A stretch of 64,000 nucleotides of DNA from Atopobium sp. BS2 (GCF_000565075.1 NZ_JDFG01000048.1:32649-96648), one strand, 5' to 3'; numbered from the stretch's first letter, positions 27,640 through 36,931 are shown. The notes: generated by a model from the sequence alone, not told the origin. Program-made: numbers and translations.

Positions 27640-27842
27640 AGCTCCTCTTTCATGCTGCGACCTGGTAGTTTGGTTGCAGCGGATACATATCACAGCAGCC
27701 GCGAGTGATGCACATCTCATACTCCAGTTACGGCGTCGAGCGGTGCGTTTGCGGCAATAAACTTTCAATAAATCCATGGTATACGACTAGTCGCCACCAA
27801 TACCGCTACAATAGAAACATTCATAGCTGGCAAGGAGGATTC

Positions 27843-29315
27843 ATGCTTCGTCAAAGCTACAACACCTGGCAATGTGGAACTCACACTATCTCGTTGGCAC
27901 GTCCTAGAATCATGGGCGTTCTCAATGTCACTCCAGACTCGTTCTCTGATGGCGGAAAGAACTTTGATCCAGAGGCTGCAATTGCACGTGGATTGCAGAT
28001 GTTGGATGAGGGCGCCGACATCATTGACGTTGGGGGAGAGTCTACTCGCCCAGGTCACACGCCTGTTCTGCCTACAGAAGAGGCTGAGCGCGTAGTACCT
28101 GTGGTGCGCGCGTTGGTAGCTGCTGGAGCAATTGTCTCCATTGACACGCGCCATGCCGAGGTGGCAAAGATGTGCGTGCGTCTTGGAGCATCCATCATCA
28201 ATGACGTTTCCGGCTTCACCGATCCAGAAATGGTTGCTGTAGCTGCGGAGTCTGACTGCGGCTGCATTGTGATGCACTGGAATAAGGACGGCCTTGGAGC
28301 TCGTGTTGAGCGCAAGCAGGTGCAGCTGGACGACATGCGCCCTTCTCGCCCTACAGGCAGCGCGGCTGCTCGAGCCGCAGCTACAGGAGCCGAGACACGC
28401 ACGCTGAGCTCGCAGCGCCGTTTTACCTTGCCCGAAGAGGCACCTATCATGCGCCAGATTATGGGCTTTTTGGGCGACCAGGCTCGCGGCTTGATGCGCG
28501 CTGGCGTTTCCAAGGACCGTATCTGCATTGACCCAGGTCCGGGTTTTGACAAGTTTGCCGACGAGGACGTTGTTATTCAGCGTGCTACTCGTTCGATGGT
28601 TTCTATGGGATATCCGCTGCTTTGCGCCGTGTCCAGAAAGCGCTTTGTTGGTGCTGTTTCTGGCGTAACTGAGGCCACGCAGCGCGACGCAGCTACGCAC
28701 GCAATTTGCATTGCCGCTATCACCAACGGTGCCCGTATCCTGCGCGTTCACGATGTTACCGGAACCGCTCAGGCTATCAACGCCTACTGGGCCATGACCG
28801 AGCGCGATCCTCGCCAGGGATTTGTGGCGCTTGGCTCCAACGTGGGCGACCGCGTGGGCTATCTGGCCCGCGCAACGCAGCTCATCGATGAGATTCCGCT
28901 GACCTGTGTTGTTTCTCTCAGCCACGCCTACGAAACTGAGCCTGCATACGGTATTGCTACACCCGTGGTAAACGCCGTTGCCGAGATTAGAACTGAGCTC
29001 CATCCTCTGGTGCTGATGGACAAACTGCTTGAGGTAGAGAACGCTCTCAACCGCACACGCAAGAAAGGCGAGGAGGGCCATGGACCTCGCACTATTGACT
29101 GCGACCTTCTGTGGGTTGAGGGTGAACAACATGCAGGTAAACACCTTACTCTGCCTCATCCACGCATGGGCGAGCGCGATTATGTGCTTGTTCCAATGGA
29201 GGACCTGATGCATGATCCGGTGCGCTTCTTCTCGCACGGCGGCGTAGAGATTGCCCCTCCTGACCAGCGTGTTGGTCATGTAACCGAGGACTTGGGAGCC
29301 ATTACGTGGGAGTAG
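27843..29315 (+). CDS. folP-folK: Bifunctional dihydropteroate synthase - HPPK (FolP-FolK fusion)
   Basis: 490 aa from ATG 27843 (AAGGAGG upstream). Residues about 20-315 are dihydropteroate synthase: IMGVLNVTPDSFSDGG, DVGGESTRPG, IINDVSG, DPGPGFDKF, SRKRFVG. Residues about 325-485 are hydroxymethyl-dihydropterin pyrophosphokinase: VALGSNVGDR, ETEPAYG, RTIDCDLLW, LPHPRM. The two consecutive steps of folate synthesis are joined DHPS first, HPPK second. An Ala-rich loop (about 167-185) interrupts the DHPS barrel. One GGCGAGAA-type motif at 28343. The next gene overlaps by 10 bp. Confidence 0.95.
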   Translation: MLRQSYNTWQCGTHTISLARPRIMGVLNVTPDSFSDGGKNFDPEAAIARGLQMLDEGADIIDVGGESTRPGHTPVLPTEEAERVVPVVRALVAAGAIVSIDTRHAEVAKMCVRLGASIINDVSGFTDPEMVAVAAESDCGCIVMHWNKDGLGARVERKQVQLDDMRPSRPTGSAAARAAATGAETRTLSSQRRFTLPEEAPIMRQIMGFLGDQARGLMRAGVSKDRICIDPGPGFDKFADEDVVIQRATRSMVSMGYPLLCAVSRKRFVGAVSGVTEATQRDAATHAICIAAITNGARILRVHDVTGTAQAINAYWAMTERDPRQGFVALGSNVGDRVGYLARATQLIDEIPLTCVVSLSHAYETEPAYGIATPVVNAVAEIRTELHPLVLMDKLLEVENALNRTRKKGEEGHGPRTIDCDLLWVEGEQHAGKHLTLPHPRMGERDYVLVPMEDLMHDPVRFFSHGGVEIAPPDQRVGHVTEDLGAITWE

Positions 29316-30034
29316 CACAAGAAGCTCTGGAGCTAGCACGTGGTGGCGCACAAACGGGTGAGTTTGTATTCCGCATCTCTGACGTGCAGGAATGTGCTGA
29401 TCAGAGCCAAGATGACTGCTCCGAATCGGCTTGCGCGCCGGCATCAGCGCGCCCATCATCTGGCGAGAAACCCTTTGAGGTTGCAACTGTTGTGCGCCTA
29501 GGGGTCTCGATGCCCTATGTACCAGCGGTTCCGTACGTTGTGGCGCTGGGGCTCTGTCAGTTCTTGCGAGCCGCAGATGAGGGCTTTGGTATCCGCTGGC
29601 CTTACGATATCTGCTATAAAGACCAGGTTGTTGCCTCAATCAAGGCAACCGCAGGCTATCAAGAGGGCATGTTTGCTGTGGTAAGCGTTGTCACAGACGC
29701 TAAGGCGCTGAGCTTAGCGTTTTATGTTGCAGACAACACAGAGCTTCTCGCCAAAAAAGTATCTGAGCTGGTGGTCCAGAGTGTAAGTGCGTGGGAGCAA
29801 CAGGTTAAGCGTGCAAGGAGCTTTGCGGGGCCAATCGCACTGATTCTGAGCGACTACTTTGATATGGTTCCTCTGCTTGGACAGCAGGTCAATAAGGTAT
29901 ACCCCAGTGGTAACGTTGCGCTGACCGCTCGATTTGGCGGCATTGACGTGTGGGGTCATGCCATCCTTGTTGACCAGGACGGTAAAGAAATCCTTGTAAG
30001 TGAGGACGAAGCTTCTGTTGTGCCAGCAGTTTAA
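29306..30034 (+). CDS. BirA/LplA-fold protein with degenerate active loop
   Basis: 242 aa from GTG 29306. The pattern RWPYDICYKDQVVASIKATAGYQ corresponds to the KWPNDI...KVAGIL region of biotin protein ligase, and the end (GGIDVWGHAILVDQDGKEILVSEDE, in part) to the C-terminal SH3-like domain. The biotin-binding GRGRxGR loop that should precede it is not present. So it is probably a diverged or non-catalytic BirA relative, or a ligase with another substrate. It overlaps folP-folK and converges on coaX, often a birA neighbour. Two GGCGAGAA motifs (29462, 29745). Confidence 0.6.
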   Translation: MGVAQEALELARGGAQTGEFVFRISDVQECADQSQDDCSESACAPASARPSSGEKPFEVATVVRLGVSMPYVPAVPYVVALGLCQFLRAADEGFGIRWPYDICYKDQVVASIKATAGYQEGMFAVVSVVTDAKALSLAFYVADNTELLAKKVSELVVQSVSAWEQQVKRARSFAGPIALILSDYFDMVPLLGQQVNKVYPSGNVALTARFGGIDVWGHAILVDQDGKEILVSEDEASVVPAV

Positions 30035-30072
30035 CCGCTGGTTTATCTGCGGTAACGCGGCTGCGGCGTCAA

Positions 30073-30855
30073 TTATTTGGCGGCTTGAGTGGACTGCTTC
30101 CAAATCAGATAAATGCCACGCATGGTGAGCTGCGGATCAACTACGTCAAAGACATCTGTTGCTTCGCTGACGGTATTTGCCAGGCCACCCGTTGCAATAA
30201 CGGTTGCGCCCTCAATACCAGGCTCTTTGAGCGTTCTGGCAACTAGGCCTTCGGCCTGAGCTGCAGCACCAACCACAATACCTGCCTGAACAGCGCTTTC
30301 GGTAGTGTTGCCCAAGACGGTCTCAGGCGCCTTAATAGGAATGCTGGAGAGCTTGGCTGCACGCGCAAACAGTGCGTTTGCAGAGATCATAATACCTGGT
30401 GAAATAGCGCCCCCGCGGAATACGCCGTCCTTATCAACAACGTCCAAATTGGTCGCAGTGCCAAAATCAACCACAATAACCGGATAACCATAGCGCTCAG
30501 TTGCGGCAACGGAATTTGCTACGCGGTCGGCACCAACAAGCTCGGGGTGGGGGATATTGAAGCGAATCTTATCCGTGGAAAGCGCGTTAATGCGGGTCAG
30601 AGGCTTGTTAAGCAGCAGCTCAAAGCAGCGCTGCCAAGCACGTGTGATAACAGGAACCACGCACGAGAGTCCGCCTGCCTCAACGTCGTCTAAGCTCAGT
30701 CCATCTTTCTGGAAGAACGTGAAGAGACGGCCGTGCAAAATATCGGAGGTGTCGCTTTGATCGGTAGGCATTCTCCAGCCGCGCACCATAGTGCCTTCGC
30801 TGTCAAATAAACCAATGGCAGTTTGCGTGTTACCCACATCAATCGATAAAAACAT
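30073..30855 (-). CDS. coaX: Type III pantothenate kinase CoaX
   Basis: 260 aa. First step of coenzyme A synthesis from pantothenate. ASKHA fold: FLSIDVGNTQTAIGLF (phosphate 1), PELVGADRVAN, VVDFGTATNLDVVD (phosphate 2), GGAISPGI and ATGGLAN. Full-length, ATG 30855 with a CGGAGGC site upstream. Convergent with the BirA-like gene, 38 bp apart. Confidence 0.96.
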   Translation of the reverse strand: MFLSIDVGNTQTAIGLFDSEGTMVRGWRMPTDQSDTSDILHGRLFTFFQKDGLSLDDVEAGGLSCVVPVITRAWQRCFELLLNKPLTRINALSTDKIRFNIPHPELVGADRVANSVAATERYGYPVIVVDFGTATNLDVVDKDGVFRGGAISPGIMISANALFARAAKLSSIPIKAPETVLGNTTESAVQAGIVVGAAAQAEGLVARTLKEPGIEGATVIATGGLANTVSEATDVFDVVDPQLTMRGIYLIWKQSTQAAK

Positions 30856-30946
30856 TATGCCTCCGAGGGCTGTAGACCAGCTTTTTATGACGTATTGGAT
30901 TTTAGCCCATTGGGCGCATCTCTAAAGTTGTCGTGAGGAAGAAAAA

Positions 30947-30990
30947 AGTTGTTTCGCAGTTGTCGCATAGTTGTTGCACAGTTGTCACAC
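30947..30990. repeat. 11-bp tandem repeat AGTTGT-NNNNN x4
   Basis: Four 11-bp units each beginning AGTTGT, in the 296-bp gap between divergent coaX and the L31 gene. One GGCGAGAA-type motif follows at 31019 and a TATACT -10-like hexamer at 31059. Confidence 0.65.
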
Positions 30991-31112
30991 ACAAGAATTA
31001 TCTGCACAAAATGTGAATTTCTCGCCAACTGCTTCTAGCAACAGAAGGGTTGTTCTGCTATACTTTTTCAGCTTATTGTCTTGATTGAGCACGTGCTCAT
31101 AAAGACGCCCCT

Positions 31113-31133
31113 GCTCTGGTCGGAAACCAGAGC
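31113..31133 (+). promoter_or_regulatory. Leader hairpin of the L31 mRNA
   Basis: GCTCTGGT and ACCAGAGC around CGGAA, ending 18 bp before the L31 start codon and next to its AAGGAG. A palindrome GAGCACGTGCTC lies just upstream (31087). Could be an autoregulatory structure; no direct proof. Confidence 0.4.
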
Positions 31134-31151
31134 CGATGTAAGGAGTCCTGC

Positions 31152-31559
31152 ATGAAGCAAGGTATTCATCCAGAGTACGTAGAGTGCACCGTTCGTTGCA
31201 CCTGCGGAAACACCTGGACCACACACGCAACTGTTCCAGAGATGCGTCTTGACCTCTGCGACAAGTGCCACCCATTCTATACGGGTCAGCAGAAGCTTGT
31301 CGATACTGGTGGACGTGTCCAGCGCTTCGCCGACAAGTTCGGTGGCGCAGCAAACGCTGCTCTTGAGGCTGCTAAGGCTGCCAAGGAGGCAAAGGCTGCT
31401 AAGGCTGCTGAGCAGGAGGCTGCTCGTAAGGCTGCTGCTGAGGCTAAGGCTGCTGAGAAGGCAAAGCGTGCTGCTGAGTTCGCAAAGAACGCACCAGCTG
31501 CAGAGCCAGAGGCTGAGGCTGAGGTCGAGGCCCCTGCAACCGAAGAGGCTGCAGAGTAG
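31152..31559 (+). CDS. rpmE: Ribosomal protein L31 with Ala/Lys/Glu tail
   Basis: 135 aa. Residues 1-67 are a zinc-type L31 (CTCGN near 16-19, [13 protein letters not shown]). After that comes a ~68-residue tail rich in Ala, Lys and Glu ([20 protein letters not shown] type), then an acidic end ([16 protein letters not shown]). Typical L31 is 66-90 aa, so the tail roughly doubles the protein; it should form a charged helix. Start ATG 31152 with AAGGAG. Zinc L31 is often Zur-regulated, but I see no clear Zur box. Confidence 0.93.
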   Translation: MKQGIHPEYVECTVRCTCGNTWTTHATVPEMRLDLCDKCHPFYTGQQKLVDTGGRVQRFADKFGGAANAALEAAKAAKEAKAAKAAEQEAARKAAAEAKAAEKAKRAAEFAKNAPAAEPEAEAEVEAPATEEAAE

Positions 31560-31597
31560 CAGGTATTTGCTCGCGCAAAGACCGCAAAGTACAGAAT

Positions 31598-31625
31598 CGG
31601 GGTGGCTTCGGCTGCCCCGTTTTTG
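31598..31625 (+). terminator. Terminator after rpmE
   Basis: CGGGG-TGGC and GCTG-CCCCG around a TTCG tetraloop, followed by T5. Confidence 0.88.
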
Positions 31626-31692
31626 TTTGGCGAGAAACCCTCTCAACTCAGAGGGTATACTTGAAAGTGAAAAATCTGCCGTCGGAGGACGA

Positions 31693-34005
31693 ATGGAATC
31701 ACTGTATACAAAGTATCGCCCGCAAACGTTTGAGCAGGTAGTTGGCCAGAAGCATGTGGTCGGCACCCTTGAGCGAGCGGTCTTGGAGCAAAAGCTCAGC
31801 CACGCATACCTGTTCTGCGGACCTCGCGGCACAGGCAAGACCACCATGGCTCGCTTGCTGGCAAAAGCTATCCTCTGCCATGAGGCTCCTGGTCATCTGC
31901 CCGACGGCACTTGCGAGGACTGCCAGTTGATTGCTGCCGGTCAGCATCCAGATGTCTTTGAGATTGACGCCGCTTCTAACACCGGCGTTGATAACGTGCG
32001 AGAAGAGATTATTTCTCGCGCTAGTTACGCTCCCGTGCGTGGCAAGGGCAAGGTTTACATCATCGACGAGGTGCATATGCTTACCTCGGCGGCGTTTAAC
32101 GCCCTGCTCAAGACGTTGGAGGAGCCTCCTTCACACGTGACGTTTATCATGTGTACTACCGATCCCCAGAAAATTCTTGCAACTATTCTGTCCCGCGTGC
32201 AGCGCTTTGACTTCCGCTCCATTGCCGCTGACGAGATGGCAGAACATCTGGTCAACGTCTGCAAAAATGAGGGCTTTACCTACGAAGACGCAGCTATTGA
32301 TCTTATTGTTCGTCATGCACGCGGTGGCATGCGCGATGCTCTTTCTTCTCTTGAGCAGCTCTCCGTTTATGGCGGCGGCGTCATTTCTGAACAGACGGTT
32401 CGTGACGTTTTGGGTCAGTCGTCCGGCTCTCTTATTAACAATGCCGCGATGGCTCTGGCTCAGCGCGACATTTCTTCGCTCTTTACCACGGTAAACACGC
32501 TGTTTGAAGGTGGTAAAGATCTGCTGCAGTTTACGCGTGAGCTTGCCGTCCACGTAAGAGATCTCTACATTGCCGCAGCCGTAGGCGTTGATTCTCCAGC
32601 GCTGGCAAATTCCACCGCTTCGACCGAGCAGCTTACCAAAGAAGCTCAGGCCTTTGGGTCGGTCGATAGGCTCTCCAGAGTTCTGACCGTTTTGGGCGAC
32701 GCGGCCAATCAGATGCGTACCGCTGTGAACCAGCGACTGGTCCTGGAGGTTGCATTCACCAAGCTGGCACGTCCTAACACAGAGCTTTCCTTGGAAGCGC
32801 TAGCAGATAGGATAGCCGTTCTTGAGCAACAGTTGGCAAACGGTGTTGTTGCTGTTCCTGTTGGCGAGAAACCCGCAGCTTCCGCGCCTGCATCGGTATC
32901 GCAGCCAGCTCCGATTGCCGCGCCCGCTCCCGTCCCTGCATCCGCACCAGCGGCGGCTTCAGCACCCACACCACAGGCGGCTCCCGCTCCAGTTGCAACT
33001 CCAGAGCCAGCTCCAGCTCCGGCACCTGCACCAGTCGCTGTGCCTGCATCTGCGCCAGCTCCAACACCGCAGCCTGCACCAGCACCCGCAGCCGCGCCAG
33101 CTCCGCAACCAGCGCCTGCGCCTGCTCCAAAAGAAGTTGACCAGGCAGACGCACTTCTCGTCAGACAGTGGAAAGAAGTCGGCAAGGTTTGTGCGTCTAA
33201 GAACGCCGCTCATGCAGCCCTGCTGGTCAGCTCAACGCTTGAGTCCGACGATGGCTCTGAGCTGGTAGTTACGCTGCCAAAGGGCTCTTCGTTTGCTATG
33301 AGGATGCTCAGCGCGCCAGCAGTTTCTGAGTTTGTAAAAGAGTGCGTTGCCCAGGTTATGGGCCCGCGTCGCATCAAATATGTTGAGTCGAGCCTTGCCG
33401 CAACGGCAATCTCTCGAGAAAAACGTGCAGCTCAGACAGCTCCGGCTCCTGCACCCGCGCCTGCTCCAGCACCGGCTCCCGTTGCACCTGCGGCTCCAGC
33501 TCCAGCTCCGGCTTCCGTTGCATCTGCGGCTCCAGCTCCAGCTCCAGCACCTGCAGCTCCCGTTGCACCAGCGTCAGAGGCGTCATATCCGATGCCTTGG
33601 GATGAGCCTGCGTCTGGCAGTGCGTCTACTGAGGCTCTTGACTACGATCAGGTACCTTACAGTGATGACGATGTAGCTGCGGTTTTGGATGATTCCGCTG
33701 AAGATGCCGCTCCAGCTTCAGTTGCACCTGCTCCTGTGTCAGCAGCTCCAGTTGCACCAGCGCCTGCACCTGCAGCGCCTGCACCCGCAGCGCCTGCACC
33801 CGCAGCGCCTGAACCCGAACCAGTTCCGGCTCCAAAGCCAGCTCTAGCACCAGCTTCACCAGAGGATATTGCTGCTCGTTCAGCGCTTCCATCAGAGCTC
33901 AACAGCGTGGCGGACATGCTTGAAAAGGTATTTGGACCAGCGGTTTCTTTGTCGGTAGAGAAGAAGCTGGATGCCGAAACTCCCGTAGACCATGCAAACA
34001 ACTAG
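31693..34005 (+). CDS. dnaX: DNA polymerase III gamma/tau subunit DnaX
   Basis: 770 aa from ATG 31693. AAA+ clamp loader: GPRGTGKTTMARLLAK (Walker A), IDEVHMLTSAAFNALLKTLEEPP, SRVQRFDF. The zinc module (C-HEAPGHLPDGT-CEDC) shows only three Cys; Asp occupies a usual fourth-Cys position. After about residue 375 it becomes long runs of Ala-Pro repeats (about 390-480, 580-625 and 675-725) separating a domain at 485-575 (KEVGKVCASKNAAHAALL..., the region that should hold tau functions). No gamma-making frameshift slippery site noticed. The start lies in frame with a long upstream open frame that is not coding. Confidence 0.95.
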   Translation: MESLYTKYRPQTFEQVVGQKHVVGTLERAVLEQKLSHAYLFCGPRGTGKTTMARLLAKAILCHEAPGHLPDGTCEDCQLIAAGQHPDVFEIDAASNTGVDNVREEIISRASYAPVRGKGKVYIIDEVHMLTSAAFNALLKTLEEPPSHVTFIMCTTDPQKILATILSRVQRFDFRSIAADEMAEHLVNVCKNEGFTYEDAAIDLIVRHARGGMRDALSSLEQLSVYGGGVISEQTVRDVLGQSSGSLINNAAMALAQRDISSLFTTVNTLFEGGKDLLQFTRELAVHVRDLYIAAAVGVDSPALANSTASTEQLTKEAQAFGSVDRLSRVLTVLGDAANQMRTAVNQRLVLEVAFTKLARPNTELSLEALADRIAVLEQQLANGVVAVPVGEKPAASAPASVSQPAPIAAPAPVPASAPAAASAPTPQAAPAPVATPEPAPAPAPAPVAVPASAPAPTPQPAPAPAAAPAPQPAPAPAPKEVDQADALLVRQWKEVGKVCASKNAAHAALLVSSTLESDDGSELVVTLPKGSSFAMRMLSAPAVSEFVKECVAQVMGPRRIKYVESSLAATAISREKRAAQTAPAPAPAPAPAPAPVAPAAPAPAPASVASAAPAPAPAPAAPVAPASEASYPMPWDEPASGSASTEALDYDQVPYSDDDVAAVLDDSAEDAAPASVAPAPVSAAPVAPAPAPAAPAPAAPAPAAPEPEPVPAPKPALAPASPEDIAARSALPSELNSVADMLEKVFGPAVSLSVEKKLDAETPVDHANN

Positions 34006-34111
34006 AACTTCTCGCGATATTCTCGCGATATGACGCTTTGGTGCATGGATCCTCATGCGCCAGCGCAAAAAGCGCAACTTGTCTAAAATAGATACGACGA
34101 TAGGAGAACAT

Positions 34112-34450
34112 ATGGCACGTGGTGGATTTAACATGGGCGGCATGAACCGCAATCAGATGATGGCTCAGGCTCGCAAAATGCAGGAGCAACTGCTGGAGGC
34201 TCAGCAGAAGGCTTCCCTTATGCAGGCAACCGCAAGTGCTGGTGGCGGTGCTGTTAAGGTAACCGCATCCGGCGATCTGCGCTTGACTAACATCACCATT
34301 GATCCTGAAGCAATTGATCCTGAGGATATCGAGATGCTCCAGGACATGATTCTGGCAGCCGTAAACGATGCTCTTGAGTCTGCAGAGTCTCAGGCATCTG
34401 CCCAGATGAGTGCAGTAACCGGTGGGCTGAATATTCCAGGACTGTTCTAA
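34112..34450 (+). CDS. ybaB: YbaB/EbfC nucleoid-associated protein
   Basis: 112 aa from ATG 34112 (TAGGAGAA upstream). Short dimeric DNA-binding protein: helix MMAQARKMQEQLLEAQ, then VKVTASGDLRLTNITIDPEAI, ending GLNIPGLF. The N-terminal MARGGFNMGGMNRNQ is Gly/Asn/Met-rich. It sits in the widespread order dnaX-ybaB-recR. Confidence 0.95.
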   Translation: MARGGFNMGGMNRNQMMAQARKMQEQLLEAQQKASLMQATASAGGGAVKVTASGDLRLTNITIDPEAIDPEDIEMLQDMILAAVNDALESAESQASAQMSAVTGGLNIPGLF

Positions 34451-34453
34451 TCC

Positions 34454-35065
34454 ATGGCGTTTGATACCACAAATGATGGTCGTGCGCTGCAGCGCTTGCT
34501 TGACGAGTTAGGCCGACTACCAGGCATTGGTCCAAAGTCTGCTCAGCGCATAGCCTACCATCTTCTAGAGGTTGATTCCGAGGAGGCTCGCCGTTTGGCG
34601 CAGGCTATCTTGGAGCTTAAGCAGCAGGTGCATTTTTGCCCTATCTGCTTCAACTATGCGACGCGTGACGAATGCGACATCTGCCTGGACTCTTCCAGGG
34701 ATCGCAGTAAAATCTGCGTGGTCTCCGAGCCTAAGGATGTCTCGGCAATCGAGCGTACCGGTGCGTTTCACGGCCTCTACCACGTTCTGGGCGGCGTAAT
34801 CTCGCCTATGGACAAGATTGGTCCCGAGCAGCTCCACGTGCGCGAGTTGCTGTCCCGCTTGGCTGATGGCACCGTTACCGAGGTAGTTCTGGCAACTAAT
34901 CCGGACGTTGAGGGAGAAACAACTGCAACGTACCTCTCCAGAACTATCAATCCGCTTGGAATGACGGTTACCCGACTGGCAAGCGGACTTCCCGTAGGCG
35001 GAGACCTTGAGTACGCAGATGAGGTAACATTGGGACGTGCAATTGAGGCACGTCGGGAGGTTTAA
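34454..35065 (+). CDS. recR: Recombination mediator RecR
   Basis: 203 aa. Helix-hairpin-helix ([20 protein letters not shown]), four-Cys zinc finger ([16 protein letters not shown]), Toprim domain ([34 protein letters not shown]) and the Walker-like tail. It loads RecA at gaps with RecO/RecF. Four bases after ybaB. Confidence 0.97.
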   Translation: MAFDTTNDGRALQRLLDELGRLPGIGPKSAQRIAYHLLEVDSEEARRLAQAILELKQQVHFCPICFNYATRDECDICLDSSRDRSKICVVSEPKDVSAIERTGAFHGLYHVLGGVISPMDKIGPEQLHVRELLSRLADGTVTEVVLATNPDVEGETTATYLSRTINPLGMTVTRLASGLPVGGDLEYADEVTLGRAIEARREV

Positions 35066-35067
35066 GC

Positions 35068-35739
35068 ATGGCAAACCACATGAGAACAAGTTCATCTGGC
35101 GAGAAGACCCCTGAGGCTTCATCGGTTGACATGAAGAATATTTCAACGCTTCGTGCTGGTCAGGGCGCACAAATTCCTCAGAGCCCACGACAGGCCGATA
35201 ACACGCCAGAACCTCCAAATAGAAAATCGGTCATCATCTTGGTGGTCGCAGCTATTGTTGCGCTTACTGCTCTGTTCTTTATTGTTCGCTGCGCTACAAG
35301 CACTAAGAGTGAATCTGCAAGCCAGCAGCCAAAGCAGACCCAGTCCGCCTACGCTGACGAGAAACAGCAAGACGAGCAGGCAGTTGACGGCTCAGTTACC
35401 TTCCACGGTATGAAGTACTCTCTGGAGAAGCAAAGCGACGGCAAAACTGCTGTTGTTCGCACCAGTGACTCGGGAACTAAGAGCGTTCTGTTTGAGGTTG
35501 AGGGAACTCCTACCAGCCTGATTCTTTTTAACGACACCATTTTGGTTCCAGAGAATCGCGATTCTGGCTGGGATGTTGTGGCATGTGCCCTGGTAGACGG
35601 CTCGCTTCCAACCCTTATTGCCGATAAGGACGGCAAGGCTGTTGGCGGAAACGGTACTATCACAGCAGCTACGCTTGACGGAACTACACTTAAGGTAACC
35701 GATTCCACAGGAAACACCACCAGCGTTGCTCTTCAGTAA
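35068..35739 (+). CDS. Single-pass membrane protein of unknown function
   Basis: 223 aa, starting two bases after recR. Cytoplasmic Ser/Pro-rich 50 residues, one membrane helix (SVIILVVAAIVALTALFFIV), then an extracytoplasmic beta-rich domain (about 100-223) with no recognised family. The recurrent motif lies in its 5' end (35098, encoding SGEK). Coupled to recR by position only. Confidence 0.75.
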   Translation: MANHMRTSSSGEKTPEASSVDMKNISTLRAGQGAQIPQSPRQADNTPEPPNRKSVIILVVAAIVALTALFFIVRCATSTKSESASQQPKQTQSAYADEKQQDEQAVDGSVTFHGMKYSLEKQSDGKTAVVRTSDSGTKSVLFEVEGTPTSLILFNDTILVPENRDSGWDVVACALVDGSLPTLIADKDGKAVGGNGTITAATLDGTTLKVTDSTGNTTSVALQ

Positions 35740-35852
35740 AAGCAACGCGAAGAAATTGTGGATTTCCAGTGGGCGTTCATGTTTCTGAGCTGCGGATATT
35801 CTCGCCAAGTGGTTATTTTCAAGAAAATTTTTAAATTCGTTGGAAATAACGC

Positions 35853-35881
35853 TAGACAAGAATAAAAGTTCCCTGTATTAT
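35853..35881 (+). promoter_or_regulatory. Promoter of tRNA-Asp
   Basis: TAGACA, 17 bases, TATTAT, ending 22 bp before the tRNA. Good match to the housekeeping consensus. Confidence 0.75.
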
Positions 35882-35903
35882 TTCAATTCGCAACAAGGCG
35901 TCC

Positions 35904-35980
<77 letters not shown>

Positions 35981-35990
35981 TTGCATGTTC

Positions 35991-36013
35991 AAGCCCTCTT
36001 CGGAGGGCTTTTT
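35991..36013 (+). terminator. Terminator after tRNA-Asp
   Basis: AAGCCCTC-TTCG-GAGGGCTT then T-run. Confidence 0.93.
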
Positions 36014-36172
36014 CATTACCAAAAAAGTCCAGCATAAAAGATTTAAATTACATCTTTAATTTATTGAAACCAAGTCAGAAAATAGAGCATTGTATGATAT
36101 CTTTACATCAGAATGTGTCTAAGTGCTTCTGCTACAGGAACATTTAAAAGCAGAGGTAAAGTGAGGTGGATT

Positions 36173-36931
36173 GTGCGGAATCAGAATACTTTGGGTGCGC
36201 TGTCGCAACGCGATAGCGTAAGTTCCAAATCCGCAGAATCTTCCAATACAGAACACACTTCAGATTTGATCAAGAAAATTGCTGTTTTTGATTTTGACGG
36301 AACCGTCATTTCTGGACAGTCAGGACTCTTGTTCTCTGCGTATTTGCTCCGCCGCCATCTGTCCTCAATTGCACGCACGCTCAAGCTTGTGTGGTGGGGA
36401 GCTCGCTACAAGCTGCACCTTCCTCAAAGGCAAGAAGAGGCTCGTGAGCTGGTTGTTGGTGCACTTACGCAGTATAGCGTTGAGTTTGCAAATGCCGTCA
36501 TGCACGATTTTCATCGCGAGGTAATTGAGGGGATGTATCGCCCTCAGGCGCTGGAAGAGGTGCGTCGTCGGCAGGCAGAGGGTTGCTGCGTGCTGTTGGT
36601 TTCAGCAACGTTTGAACCTATCGCGGAATTGGCCGCCCAGAAGCTGGGAGTGGACGCGTTTCTCGCCACAAAGATGCAGGTGGGAGCCGACGGGCACTAT
36701 ACCAGCAAGGTTGACGGTCCTGTGATTGAGGGCGCTCAGAAGCTGGTCTCGGCAACTGAGTGGTGTAACCAGCGTTTTGGCCAGGGCAACTGGGAGATTG
36801 CGTACGCGTACGGCGATCACTACTCGGACGCAACGCTTTTGTCGGCAGCTCAAACGCCGTGCGCCGTTTGCCCTGGTCCAACGCTTGCCAGGCTTGCAAA
36901 TAAGCGCGGATGGAAAATTTTGAACTGGTAG
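36173..36931 (+). CDS. HAD-superfamily (IB, SerB-like) phosphatase
   Basis: 252 aa from GTG 36173 (GAGG seven bases upstream); an ATG at 36113 is possible but has no ribosome site. HAD motif I is FDFDGTVISGQSG, motif II VLLVSATFEP, motif III/IV GDHYSDATLL. Family IB, with a helical cap; members dephosphorylate phosphoserine or lysophospholipid-type substrates. One recurrent motif at 36660. Its stop codon lies inside an 18-bp tandem repeat. Confidence 0.85.
   Translation: MRNQNTLGALSQRDSVSSKSAESSNTEHTSDLIKKIAVFDFDGTVISGQSGLLFSAYLLRRHLSSIARTLKLVWWGARYKLHLPQRQEEARELVVGALTQYSVEFANAVMHDFHREVIEGMYRPQALEEVRRRQAEGCCVLLVSATFEPIAELAAQKLGVDAFLATKMQVGADGHYTSKVDGPVIEGAQKLVSATEWCNQRFGQGNWEIAYAYGDHYSDATLLSAAQTPCAVCPGPTLARLANKRGWKILNW

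Noticed and set aside
27765..29639. Long minus-strand open frame over folP-folK
   Set aside because: Shadow of the fusion gene; no start site and no domain.
31249..31692. N-terminal extension of dnaX from an upstream open frame
   Set aside because: The upstream part is an out-of-frame reading of rpmE; DnaX homology and the RBS start at 31693.
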